Positions 42,253 to 49,166 of a stretch of 50,065 nt of DNA are shown piece after piece. Position 1 is the first letter of the stretch. The number at the start of each line of letters is the position of its first letter. The notes beneath the pieces were generated by a model, which saw nothing but the letters and a program-made list of their open reading frames with translations, made no database searches and was not told the origin of the DNA. The position numbers and the translations under genes were made by a program. Source of the DNA: Candidatus Dormiibacterota bacterium (GTDB lineage Bacteria > Chloroflexota > Dormibacteria > Aeolococcales > Aeolococcaceae); assembly GCA_003153505.1 (NCBI GenBank), contig PLZA01000023.1:1-50065 (forward strand). The letters are read 5' to 3'.

Positions 42253-43727
42253 GCAACGCCTTCGACCTCGCCGTCATCGGGGGAGGGACGGCGGGGCTCA
42301 CGGCGGCGCAGACGGCGGCGCATCGTCACCGGCGCGTGCTGCTGGTGAGCGAGGGACCGCTCGGCGGAGAGTGCACGTGGAACGGGTGCGTGCCGTCGAA
42401 AGCACTGATCGAGGCAGCGTCCGTGCGTCACACCGCTCTGAACGCGGCGGCATTCGGGATCGACGTCGGCGATGTGCGCGTCGACTTTCCCGCCGTCATG
42501 GATCACGTTCACGAGGTCATCGACCAGATCGCCGGTTATGAGGACGAGGCACATCTCGAGAGGACGGGGGTTGTCGTGCGTCGCGGTCGCGCGCGCTTCG
42601 TCGACGCGCGCACCGTCGAGGTCGGCGATCAGCGCTTCACAGCGGAGCGCGTCATCGTGTGCACCGGGAGCCGCCCCGCGCTGCCGTCGATCGATGGGCT
42701 CACTGCCGTTCCCTACCTGACCAACGAGACGGTGTTCGCGCTCCGCGAACAGCCGCGCCGCATGCTCGTGCTCGGCGCGGGCGCGATTGGCCTCGAGCTT
42801 GCGCAGGCGTTTGTCCGGCTTGGTACCGACGTAGACGTCATCGACGTTGCCACGTCCTTCCTGCCCCACGAGGACCCCGACATCGGTGCGCTGATGCGCG
42901 CGATCCTGGAGTCCGAGGGGATTCGCCTGCACCTTGGAGCGCCACCGATTCGGGTCGCGCCCACGGGTGACGGCATTGAGCTCACCATCGCCGGAGCCGG
43001 CGGCGAACGCAGATTGCACGCAGATCAGCTGCTCGTGGCGACCGGCCGCACGGCGAACGTCGACGGCCTCGGTCTCGACACGATCGGCGTGAGGACTGGA
43101 GAGCGAGGGATCAAGGTCGACACGCACCTGCGCACCTCCGTGCGCGGAGTGTTCGCGGCCGGGGACGTCACCGGGACGCTCCCGTTCACCCACGTCGCCG
43201 CATACCAGGGACGGCTCGCGGCGCACAACGCGTTCGAGCGCGGGCAGGCAGCGTCGTACCGGGTAGTGCCCTGGGTCATCTTCACCGACCCGGAGATCGC
43301 CCACGTCGGCCTCACCGAGCCCGAGGCGCGGCGTGCGCACGGCGTCAGCGTGCATGTGGTGACGCTGCCATTCACGGCCGTCGATCGAGCGGTCATCACG
43401 CGCCGTCCGCGCGGGCTGATCAAGGTCATCACGTCAGGGAGGCCGCTGCTCGGCAATGCCGGCGGGGGCGTGATCCTGGGTGCGCACATCGCGGGGCCTG
43501 GCGCCGGCGAGCTGATCCACGAGTTCGTGCTCGGGATGCAGGTGCGCGCGTTCAGTGGACGGCTCGCCCAGGCGATCCACGCCTATCCGTCGATGTCGGT
43601 CGGCGTCCAGCAGGCGGTGGCCAGGCTCTTCGACGCCGGCCGCGCGAGTGCCGGAGACCTGCGCGAGGACCTGGTGTTTCCCGCGGTCAGGCCGCGGCCG
43701 ACACCACCCGGTCCAGGGCCGCCTTGA
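42249..43727 (+). CDS. Pyridine nucleotide-disulfide oxidoreductase, Lpd/MerA-like with altered active-site dyad, 492 aa
   Basis: FAD-dependent NAD(P)H enzyme of the dihydrolipoamide dehydrogenase/mercuric reductase family. FAD loop AVIGGGTAGLTAAQTAA; redox disulfide GGECTWNGCVPSKAL (Cys about 42 and 47); NAD(P) loop LGAGAIGLELAQAFVRLG; second FAD site GVFAAGDVTGTLPFTHVAAYQG. In dihydrolipoamide dehydrogenase the C-terminal motif is HAHPTxSE with a His-Glu dyad; here it reads HAYPSMSVG (about 443), so both are replaced by Tyr and Val, as the His is in MerA. A standard lipoamide substrate is therefore unlikely. GTG at 42249 overlaps the ketosynthase stop (GTGA). Its 3' end overlaps the convergent crp-like gene by 41 bp. 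Confidence 0.88.
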   Translation: MSNAFDLAVIGGGTAGLTAAQTAAHRHRRVLLVSEGPLGGECTWNGCVPSKALIEAASVRHTALNAAAFGIDVGDVRVDFPAVMDHVHEVIDQIAGYEDEAHLERTGVVVRRGRARFVDARTVEVGDQRFTAERVIVCTGSRPALPSIDGLTAVPYLTNETVFALREQPRRMLVLGAGAIGLELAQAFVRLGTDVDVIDVATSFLPHEDPDIGALMRAILESEGIRLHLGAPPIRVAPTGDGIELTIAGAGGERRLHADQLLVATGRTANVDGLGLDTIGVRTGERGIKVDTHLRTSVRGVFAAGDVTGTLPFTHVAAYQGRLAAHNAFERGQAASYRVVPWVIFTDPEIAHVGLTEPEARRAHGVSVHVVTLPFTAVDRAVITRRPRGLIKVITSGRPLLGNAGGGVILGAHIAGPGAGELIHEFVLGMQVRAFSGRLAQAIHAYPSMSVGVQQAVARLFDAGRASAGDLREDLVFPAVRPRPTPPGPGPP

Positions 43728-44388
43728 TGATCCCGTAGCACTCGCAGGAAACGGACTCAAGGCCCTCGCGGTCGACGATGGTCACCCGCCCGCGGTGGTA
43801 CCGGATCAGTCCAGCGGACTGCAGCAATCCCGCCGACAGGGTCACCGTGGCGCGACGCGACCCGAGCATCTGACCGAGGAACTCGTGGGTGATCGGGAAC
43901 GTGTCGGCGCCGACCCGATCGTGGCTCATGAGCAGCCAGCGACTGAGACGCTCCTCGTTGGAATGGAGGCGATTGCAGGCGGCGGCCTGGGAGATCTGCC
44001 CGAAAAGCGCCTGGACGTACTTCTGGACCAGCGCCCGAAATGCCGGGAGGCGTTCGAGACCCCTGATGAACTCGGCGGCCTCCATGCGCAGGGTGCGCCC
44101 GCCCACCTGCGAGATGGCCCGCACGGCCAGCGATCCTCCGGGCACCAGTGGCACCCCGACGATGCCCTCGTTCCCGATGGTCGCCACCTCGACGATGTTG
44201 CCGTCGGCGAGCGGGGTGACCAGTGAGATCACGCCGTCGATCGGGAAATACACGTGAGCGATGGGCTGGCCGGGGTCGAAGAGGACGGTCTTGACCGTGA
44301 GATGCGCAGGCCGAAGGTGGCGTTCCAGCGACTGCCGTTCAATCTCTGGGAGCGCCTCCAGCAGGTGATTGCCTGCCGCCGCGACCAT
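43687..44388 (-). CDS. Crp/Fnr family transcriptional regulator, 233 aa
   Basis: Cyclic-nucleotide-binding-type regulator. The N-terminal cNMP domain has VKTVLFDPGQPIAHVYFPIDGVISLVTPLADGNIVEVATIGNEGIVGVP, the branch found in many environmental bacteria; the phosphate-binding Arg of true Crp is not evident, so the ligand is uncertain. The C-terminal helix-turn-helix is FPITHEFLGQMLGSRRATVTLSAGLLQSAGLIRYHRGRVTIVDREGLE. The ATG at 44388 is chosen over 44406 because AAGAGG stands seven bases upstream. The frame above continues into tRNA-Thr and is not coding. It is convergent with and overlaps the flavoprotein gene by 41 bp. Confidence 0.9.
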   Translation of the reverse strand: MVAAAGNHLLEALPEIERQSLERHLRPAHLTVKTVLFDPGQPIAHVYFPIDGVISLVTPLADGNIVEVATIGNEGIVGVPLVPGGSLAVRAISQVGGRTLRMEAAEFIRGLERLPAFRALVQKYVQALFGQISQAAACNRLHSNEERLSRWLLMSHDRVGADTFPITHEFLGQMLGSRRATVTLSAGLLQSAGLIRYHRGRVTIVDREGLESVSCECYGIIKAALDRVVSAAA

Positions 44389-44483
44389 GGTGCCGCCTCT
44401 TGCCATTGACAGGGTCGGAGCGTACCGCAGGTCCCCCGGCCGCGGCAACGTCCACGAAGCGGCGTGGGAGAATCGATGGCCCA

Positions 44484-44555
44484 GCCGATGTAGCTCAGGG
44501 GTAGAGCAACCGCCTTGTAAGCGGTTGGTCGGGAGTTCGAATCTCCCCATCGGCT
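44484..44555 (+). tRNA. tRNA-Thr(TGT)
   Basis: Cloverleaf: acceptor GCCGATG with CATCGGC, D arm GCTCAGGGGTAGAGC, anticodon stem ACCGC/GCGGT with loop CTTGTAA (anticodon TGT), T arm GGGAGTTCGAATCTCCC. Discriminator T; CCA is not encoded. GAGAAT at 44468-44473 is a possible -10. Confidence 0.95.
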
Positions 44556-44590
44556 CCGGTCAGAGCCCGTCACCGAAAGCGGAGGCCAAT

Positions 44591-45259
44591 ATGGACACCG
44601 ACCTTGTCAACCAGGTGATCGACACTGCCCAGCGGGTGGTGGCAAGCGGCGCGATCTCAGCCAATGGACACGGCAACGTCAGCCTCCGGGTCACGGGAGC
44701 CGACGAGATGTACTTCACTGCAGGGCCGTCGCTCCGAAACCATGCTGCCTCGGCGGTCGTGCGTGTCGGTCTCGATGGGACGTTGCGAGAAGGGGAGTTG
44801 CCACCGATTCAGGGCGCAGTCGTGGCGATGCACACAGCGATGTACATCGACAACCCGGATGTGGGCTGCGTGCTGCACACCCATTCTCCGTACGCGACCG
44901 CGTTCGCGACCGCCCATCGACCGATCGGATGCTGGGTCGAAGCGCTGGCGATGTTCGGGCTGCCGACAGGTGTGCCGGTGGCCGCATACGGCCCGAGGGG
45001 TTCCGAGCACGCGGTCTCCAACATCAGAGCGGCGGTCACGCCCGGCGTGCCGGCCGTGCTCCTCGCCAATCACGGCGTGCTGGTGTTCCACCGCACCCCG
45101 GATCTCGCCATTCTGGTCGGCGGCATCGTCGAGGAGGCGGCTCAGGCTGGGATCGGGGCCGCGGCCATCGGCGGGGCGGTCGAGATCCCCGAAGAGCTCC
45201 GCGCTGCGGCGCTGCAGCGGGCGATGGTATTTGCGGCGCAGGGGACCGCGCGCGTCTGA
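44591..45259 (+). CDS. Class II aldolase/adducin family protein, 222 aa
   Basis: Zinc-dependent aldolase or epimerase of the fuculose/ribulose phosphate type. SANGHGNVSLRVTGADEMYFTAGPS matches the N-terminal sugar-phosphate part. Zinc ligands are in VLHTHSPYATAFATAHRP (H-x-H) and VLLANHGVLVFHRTPDLAILVGGIVEEAAQ (third His). The usual catalytic Glu position after GAVVAMHTAMY carries no obvious acidic residue, so the exact reaction is open. Length is normal. ATG at 44591 follows GGAGG (44581-44585) by five bases. It lies 35 bp after tRNA-Thr, which could give it the tRNA promoter. Confidence 0.88.
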   Translation: MDTDLVNQVIDTAQRVVASGAISANGHGNVSLRVTGADEMYFTAGPSLRNHAASAVVRVGLDGTLREGELPPIQGAVVAMHTAMYIDNPDVGCVLHTHSPYATAFATAHRPIGCWVEALAMFGLPTGVPVAAYGPRGSEHAVSNIRAAVTPGVPAVLLANHGVLVFHRTPDLAILVGGIVEEAAQAGIGAAAIGGAVEIPEELRAAALQRAMVFAAQGTARV

Positions 45260-45303
45260 CCTGAAGTCTTGACACCGCGGAGAGCGGCGGGTTTGGCGCC
45301 GGG

Positions 45304-45621
45304 TCAGGCCGCCGGGTGCTCCGGTTCCAGGCGATATGTGACGTGAATGGAGGGCACCCGGCGCGTGACCGTGCGGCTCAACTGCCCAAAGCCACCGCCG
45401 GTATTCGCGGGGTACGTTGCGCTGACGTACCTGCTGTTGTCGGCCTCGGATTCAACAGCGTAGCCGAGGGATTCGAGCCTGGCTGCGTCGCTGGCCAACG
45501 CGTCGTTGTGCCAGTACGGCTTTTCGATCAACTCCGGGCGATGCGCGTTCCGTCGCAATCGCCAGGCGTCGAGTTGATTCATACGGTCCTCGAACCAGAG
45601 GCCCAGGCTTTCGACGCTCAC
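45304..45621 (-). CDS. Hypothetical protein, 105 aa
   Basis: No recognised family. The product is soluble, with a charged helical half (SLGLWFEDRMNQLDAWRLRRNAHRPELIEKPYWHNDALASDAARLESLGYAVE) and a beta-strand half (RYVSATYPANTGGGFGQL, RRVPSIHVTYRLE). The GTG at 45621 is chosen because it overlaps the stop of the 40-aa membrane protein gene in the GTGA pattern used by several operons in this window; an ATG further up (45646-45648) would overlap that gene by 31 bp. The pair is probably cotranscribed. It is convergent with the aldolase gene. Confidence 0.65.
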   Translation of the reverse strand: MSVESLGLWFEDRMNQLDAWRLRRNAHRPELIEKPYWHNDALASDAARLESLGYAVESEADNSRYVSATYPANTGGGFGQLSRTVTRRVPSIHVTYRLEPEHPAA

Positions 45622-45740
45622 AGGTGGCGGTGCAGGCGGCGATGCCATCGGCTGACGGCGACGGGAATCAACCAGATGATTGCGGCGACTATCGCGATCA
45701 CGACCAGCATCTCCGGCAGGTGACCACCAATGACGCCCAT
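45618..45740 (-). CDS. Small single-pass membrane protein, 40 aa
   Basis: A short gene. The product begins MGVIGGHLPEM, has one strong hydrophobic segment (LVVIAIVAAIIWLIPVAVS) and ends in a basic tail (RWHRRLHRHL), a positive-inside pattern for one membrane helix with a cytoplasmic C-terminus. It starts at ATG 45740, ten bases behind TAGGAT on the minus strand (45751-45756). Its stop overlaps the GTG start of the 105-aa gene by four bases. Such pairs often encode a membrane anchor and a partner; function unknown. Confidence 0.6.
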   Translation of the reverse strand: MGVIGGHLPEMLVVIAIVAAIIWLIPVAVSRWHRRLHRHL

Positions 45741-45750
45741 GACAAGATAG

Positions 45751-45756
45751 ATCCTA
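45751..45756 (-). promoter_or_regulatory. Possible -10 for the 40-aa/105-aa gene pair
   Basis: TAGGAT on the minus strand ten bases before the ATG at 45740, in an AT-richer stretch between this pair and the HAD gene. Confidence 0.35.
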
Positions 45757-45823
45757 GTTCGTTTGCTTGTACAGCACTGGGCTGCACCTGCTCAGCGCAG
45801 CGTGATCACGGCAGGGCTGTTCT

Positions 45824-46639
45824 TCACATGACCCACCCTGCAGCCGCCAGTTCGTCGATCTTGCGCGCAAACCCGTCCTCCTCCACGTTGGGGAGCACCT
45901 CACTCGCCTCGCGCATGACGGCCGCGTCGCTGTCGCCGATCGAATAGCTCCGGCCGGTCACGCGGAACATGGCGAGGTCGTTGGGCATGTCGCCGAAACT
46001 CACGGCCGATGCCGGCGCGACGCCGAGCGATTCCAGGGCGCGACAGGTGCCGGTTCCCTTGTCCACGCCGTGCGCCGTGACGTCGAGCACCGTCGAACGC
46101 CCGACGTGACTCAGCGCCGCGGAGTCGGCTTCGGCAGACACCAGCTCGGCGATGCGGTCGAGCCCACCGTCGGCGTGCCGCAGCGCCATGGTGCAACACG
46201 ACGTCTCCGCAAGCACCGCGGTGCTCGCCACGACGCGGGTGGGGCCCTGAGGCTGAGTTGGGCTCAGGCGGAGGTACTCCTCGGACATCCGCCACAGGGA
46301 GCCGTCGTAGCTGGCCACGCCTGCGCCTTCGCTGATCGCGATCTCGACCACACGCCTGATCGCCACAGGTGTCATCGACTCCATCCACCTCATGGTCCGC
46401 TCCGGTGACGACCACCCGATCGCACCCGAGCAGCACACGGCCATGGTGGTCCGCTGAGCGAGCACCTCAAAGTGCTCGAGACCCTGCGGGGTTCGCGCGG
46501 TCGCGATGACGAACTTGATCCCCGCCGAGCTGATCAGGTCGAGCGCCCTGAGGGTGCCCGGCGACACCGAGAAGTCCGAGCGCACGACGGTCCCATCGAG
46601 ATCCGTCACGACCGCCTCGATCCTCACGCCGAGCAGCAT
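45824..46639 (-). CDS. HAD superfamily (Cof-type) hydrolase, 271 aa
   Basis: Haloacid-dehalogenase phosphatase of the Cof/YbiV type acting on small phosphorylated metabolites. Motif I is VVTDLDGTVVRSD with the nucleophile Asp and acid/base Asp; motif II is VIATARTPQG; the large C2 cap follows; motif III/IV is KGTGTCRALESLG and SFGDMPNDLAMFRVTG, with metal-binding Asp residues. Length typical. The ATG at 46639 lies only 45 bp behind the stop of the 72-aa gene; a hairpin at 46662-46678 separates them. An internal GTG at 46627 (VRIEAVVTD) is an alternative start. Substrate unknown. Confidence 0.9.
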   Translation of the reverse strand: MLLGVRIEAVVTDLDGTVVRSDFSVSPGTLRALDLISSAGIKFVIATARTPQGLEHFEVLAQRTTMAVCCSGAIGWSSPERTMRWMESMTPVAIRRVVEIAISEGAGVASYDGSLWRMSEEYLRLSPTQPQGPTRVVASTAVLAETSCCTMALRHADGGLDRIAELVSAEADSAALSHVGRSTVLDVTAHGVDKGTGTCRALESLGVAPASAVSFGDMPNDLAMFRVTGRSYSIGDSDAAVMREASEVLPNVEEDGFARKIDELAAAGWVM

Positions 46640-46661
46640 GATCGCTCAGGCTGGCGAGGCC

Positions 46662-46678
46662 GGGGTCGCGGCGACCCC
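46662..46678 (-). terminator. GC-rich hairpin behind the 72-aa gene
   Basis: GGGGTCGC and GCGACCCC are inverted repeats around a single central base, forming a six-base-pair stem with a five-base loop. It lies five bases after the stop codon of the minus-strand gene ending at 46684. Confidence 0.4.
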
Positions 46679-46683
46679 ATGCG

Positions 46684-46902
46684 TCAGGACCGGTGCGTCG
46701 CCCCTCCGGTGACGCGGAGGCGCGCCTCGGCGCGGGCCCGAGCGTCGATTGCGAGGGCGGAACGGCCGTACAGGAAGACCATCTCGGACGCCGGCAGGTC
46801 CTGGTCCTGCCGCCGCCCGATGCGGCGGCTGCGCCGTGCGTCGTCGATCAGATCACGATTTCGCTCGCGGGCGAGCTCCAGAAGCGCACTCGAATTCATC
46901 AT
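46684..46902 (-). CDS. Small hypothetical protein, 72 aa
   Basis: No named family. The product begins MMNSSALLELARERNRDLIDDARRSRRIGRRQDQDLP, an amphipathic, Arg-rich helical start, and ends with a polar tail. It has no membrane segment. The ATG at 46902 stands six bases behind TAGCAT on the minus strand (46909-46914), a leaderless layout. It is divergent from the WYL regulator gene, only 53 bp away, and the regulator's operator lies between them, so it may be a target of that regulator. Confidence 0.6.
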   Translation of the reverse strand: MMNSSALLELARERNRDLIDDARRSRRIGRRQDQDLPASEMVFLYGRSALAIDARARAEARLRVTGGATHRS

Positions 46903-46931
46903 GGGCCGATGCTACAGGCTAATAAGGACAC

Positions 46932-46956
46932 TATCCGTCCTATATAATGACGGATA
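46932..46956 (+). promoter_or_regulatory. Operator-like inverted repeat around the -10 of the WYL regulator gene
   Basis: TATCCGTC (46932-46939) and GACGGATA (46949-46956) form a perfect eight-base-pair inverted repeat with a nine-base spacer that contains TATAAT (46943-46948). The consensus -10 ends seven bases before the ATG at 46956, so the site would block RNA polymerase: probable self-repression. Confidence 0.65.
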
Positions 46957-47948
46957 TGGATCTTTCCGTCGGCCGCTTGCTGACTCTGATCGAACTCCTG
47001 CAGGTCTATCGCCAGCTGAACGCCGAGGAGATCGCCGGCCGGCTCGAGGTCAGCCCGCGAACGGTGCGCCGGTACATCACCGGCCTCCAGGAGATGGGCA
47101 TTCCGGTCGAGACCGAGCGCGGGCCGGCCGGTGGCTACCGGCTCCGGCGTGGCCCCCGGCTTCCTCCGCTGATGCTCAGCAACGACGAGGCGCTGGTGAC
47201 CGTCATCGGTCTCCTGGCAGCGCAGCGTCTCGGCCTGTCCGCGTCGGGGGCAGCCGTGCAAGGTGCACTTGCCAAGCTCGACCGCGTCCTTCCGGAGGCG
47301 CAGCGCACCCAGGTGCAGGCCATGCAGGACTTTGTGAGCCTCGGGCTCTCCCCGATCGCCAGGGATCATGCCGACGCCGAGACGATCCTCCGCCTGAGCA
47401 CCGCCGCCCGGGATCAGGTGGGCATCCGGCTGACCTATCGATCGGCCGCCGGCGAGATCACCGAGCGGCTCGTGGATCCCTACGGGGTGGCTTTTCAGAG
47501 CAGCCACTGGTACCTGGTCAGCTGGGACCACCTCCGGAACGCGCTGCGCACGTTCAGGCTTGATCGGATGCTCGCGACGGAGCTCACGACCGAGACTTTC
47601 GAGCGGCCCGACGGCTTCGACGTCGTCGGCTCTCTTCGCCAGGCGATCGGCGAGGCGGTCTACGGGACACGATGCGAGGTCGTCCTCGCGTTGAGCCTCG
47701 AGGAGGCGAGCAGGCGTATTTCCCCCACCGACGGCACGCTCGAGGCGGCCGAGGACGGCACCCTGCTCCGCTTCAGCGCGGACGATTTCGACTGGGCGGC
47801 CGCGTACCTGGCCGGCCTCGAATGCGACCTGCTGGTGCTCCGCCCTGCGGAGCTTCGGGTGTCGCTCCGATCGATGGCGGACCGGCTGCGGGCCGCCGCT
47901 CGGAGCCCCACCCGACGGCGGAACGGCAAGAAGCCTCATGCGCCGTAA
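46956..47948 (+). CDS. Transcriptional regulator with helix-turn-helix and WYL domains, 330 aa
   Basis: DeoR-like regulator whose WYL domain senses a ligand, often a nucleic-acid-related molecule. The N-terminal winged helix is MDLSVGRLLTLIELLQVYRQLNAEEIAGRLEVSPRTVRRYITGLQEMGIPVETERGPAGGYRL in outline. The WYL domain contains RLTYRSAAGEITERLVDPYGVAFQSSHWYLVSWDHLRNALRTFRLDRM, and a C-terminal WCX-type extension follows. Length is standard. The ATG at 46956 is favoured over the one at 46947, which lies inside the TATAAT hexamer. A perfect inverted repeat surrounds the -10, suggesting autoregulation and possible control of the divergent 72-aa gene. WYL regulators are known in phage-defence and DNA-damage settings, but no defence gene is near. 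Confidence 0.9.
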   Translation: MDLSVGRLLTLIELLQVYRQLNAEEIAGRLEVSPRTVRRYITGLQEMGIPVETERGPAGGYRLRRGPRLPPLMLSNDEALVTVIGLLAAQRLGLSASGAAVQGALAKLDRVLPEAQRTQVQAMQDFVSLGLSPIARDHADAETILRLSTAARDQVGIRLTYRSAAGEITERLVDPYGVAFQSSHWYLVSWDHLRNALRTFRLDRMLATELTTETFERPDGFDVVGSLRQAIGEAVYGTRCEVVLALSLEEASRRISPTDGTLEAAEDGTLLRFSADDFDWAAAYLAGLECDLLVLRPAELRVSLRSMADRLRAAARSPTRRRNGKKPHAP

Positions 47949-48072
47949 GGCAGCCGCTACATGGCCGTGACAAGAGTGGAGGGTGTCCCGCTATCCCGTC
48001 GCACCAGACTCGACCCATGACCCTCTCCGCAACTGCAGCGCACGACGTCACCGCAACGCACGCAACTCGGCG

Positions 48073-48645
48073 ATGAGGCTGGTGAAGGCGCTCGCCGACG
48101 AGCTGTCCGAGGCGGATCTCGCCGTCTTCGGCATCGAGGATCACGAGGACATGGCGACGACGGGGCTCACCTCCATCGGCTACAGCCTCGACGCGTTACC
48201 CGACCGCAGTGCCTTCCTTGACGAGGCAGCGCGTCACGTCGCCCATGCGCGCCGCAGCAAACATCCGCTGTGCTTCGCGCTGGTTGCGTTCGACCACGGG
48301 ACCGACGCGGACGGCGCCGAGGGACACAGGGCGGAAGAGGCATTTCTCACCGAGGCGACCGCGCGGTGGCGCGATGTCCTTCGCGCGGAAGATCTCATGG
48401 GTCGCTGGGGTGAGGATGAGTTCGCGATCGTGCTGGTGAACTGCACCACCGTGAGTGCGGTCCAACTGTGCTGGCGGCTCCGTGAAGCGACGCCGGCGGG
48501 GCATTCGTTTTCGGCAGGGCTGGTGTCCTATCAGGGGACGGAGACCGTCGACGATCTCGTCGAGCGGGCCGATGACTGCCTGGCACAGGCCAAGGCAAGG
48601 GGCCGGGACCGGACCGTAGCCGAGGGACTCGTCGACCTCGACTGA
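48073..48645 (+). CDS. GGDEF domain protein, 190 aa
   Basis: Likely diguanylate cyclase or degenerate GGDEF protein. DALPDRSAFLDEAARHVAHARRSKHPLCFALVAFD matches the GGDEF N-terminal half. The active-site motif is GRWGEDEFAIVL (about residue 110), reading GEDEF, one of the accepted active variants of GG[D/E]EF. FSAGLVSYQGTETVDDLVERADDCLAQAKARGRDR is the C-terminal half with the usual tail. There is no sensor domain, only about 40 residues before the domain. The start is uncertain: ATG at 48073 lacks a strong ribosome site and the frame is open for 30 codons upstream. Activity would make c-di-GMP from GTP. Confidence 0.8.
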   Translation: MRLVKALADELSEADLAVFGIEDHEDMATTGLTSIGYSLDALPDRSAFLDEAARHVAHARRSKHPLCFALVAFDHGTDADGAEGHRAEEAFLTEATARWRDVLRAEDLMGRWGEDEFAIVLVNCTTVSAVQLCWRLREATPAGHSFSAGLVSYQGTETVDDLVERADDCLAQAKARGRDRTVAEGLVDLD

Positions 48646-48696
48646 GGGCCGGCATCTCTCGGTACGGCCGGCGCGGTCCGCTCGATAGCACGCAGG

Positions 48697-48744
48697 TTTG
48701 CGCAAAAGAAAGTGCTTGATTGCGCAGCCGATCTGTGGTATATT
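48697..48744 (+). promoter_or_regulatory. Strong promoter with a palindrome and repeated TTGCGCA sites
   Basis: TTGATT (48716-48721) and TATATT (48739-48744) are exactly 17 bases apart, with TGG before the -10. TTTGCGCAAA (48697-48706) is a perfect 10-bp palindrome, and TTGCGCA recurs at 48720-48726, 22 bases (about two helical turns) after its first copy at 48698. This suggests a regulator site upstream of the -35. Confidence 0.6.
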
Positions 48745-48749
48745 TCTAA

Positions 48750-48910
48750 CTAACGTTTGATTCCCGGGGCGAAGGCCCGTCCGCGGGATCGACCGAAGAA
48801 GATCGGGAAGTCCTCTCGCGCGCCGATCGAGACCCTTCGTCGGGCAGGCGATCGCCCATACTGCGGGTCGGGTCGCGACGCCACTGCTGCGATAAATGAA
48901 GAGTGAGCAC
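48750..48910 (+). other. Untranslated leader or small RNA of about 160 nt
   Basis: From the expected start near 48750 to the next ATG at 48911 there is no convincing coding frame. The RNA can fold: a bulged GATTCCCG/CGGGATC stem encloses GGGC-GAAG-GCCC; CCGA/TCGG and CGATCG segments could form further stems. It does not match SRP RNA, tmRNA or RNase P RNA as far as I can tell. It may be a riboswitch-like leader or a small RNA. Confidence 0.35.
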
Positions 48911-49153
48911 ATGACTGATACACCACCCCCTGAGAGTCCTCCCGAGCACGAGAAGAGCCGGCTGCACCGCTTCGAGGATGCTGTCCACGATCGGGTTCTC
49001 GCGGCCGAGGTCGCCGCTGAGGAAGCCGCAGGCTACGGCTCGCTCACGGCCGCCCGCGAGGCTGCCGAAACCGCCGTCAACCCTGAGCATGAGCTTGGTG
49101 GCGACGACGAGGCCGGCGGCGCTGATTCCGGCTCCGATCCGCCCAGGGGATAG
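48911..49153 (+). CDS. Small acidic protein, 80 aa
   Basis: No named family. The product is MTDTPPPESPPEHEKSRLHRFEDAVHDR, then an Ala/Glu-rich helix (LAAEVAAEEAAGYGSLTAAREAAETAV), then an acidic Gly/Asp tail (GGDDEAGGADSGSD). It has no membrane segment and a low pI, resembling small stress- or sporulation-related proteins. The ATG at 48911 is preferred over the one at 48896 because AGAGTGAG lies before it. It is preceded by a strong promoter and a 160-nt untranslated leader. The UbiA-like gene follows 13 bp later and is probably cotranscribed. Confidence 0.65.
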   Translation: MTDTPPPESPPEHEKSRLHRFEDAVHDRVLAAEVAAEEAAGYGSLTAAREAAETAVNPEHELGGDDEAGGADSGSDPPRG

Positions 49154-49166
49154 GACGACCCGCCCC

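Noticed and set aside
44407..44550. N-terminal extension of the Crp/Fnr frame across tRNA-Thr
   Set aside because: The residues are a translation of the tRNA and its flank; a ribosome site supports ATG 44388.
45260..45303. Possible bidirectional terminator between the aldolase and the 105-aa gene
   Set aside because: Only short TGAC/GTCA arms far apart; pairing is too weak to support.
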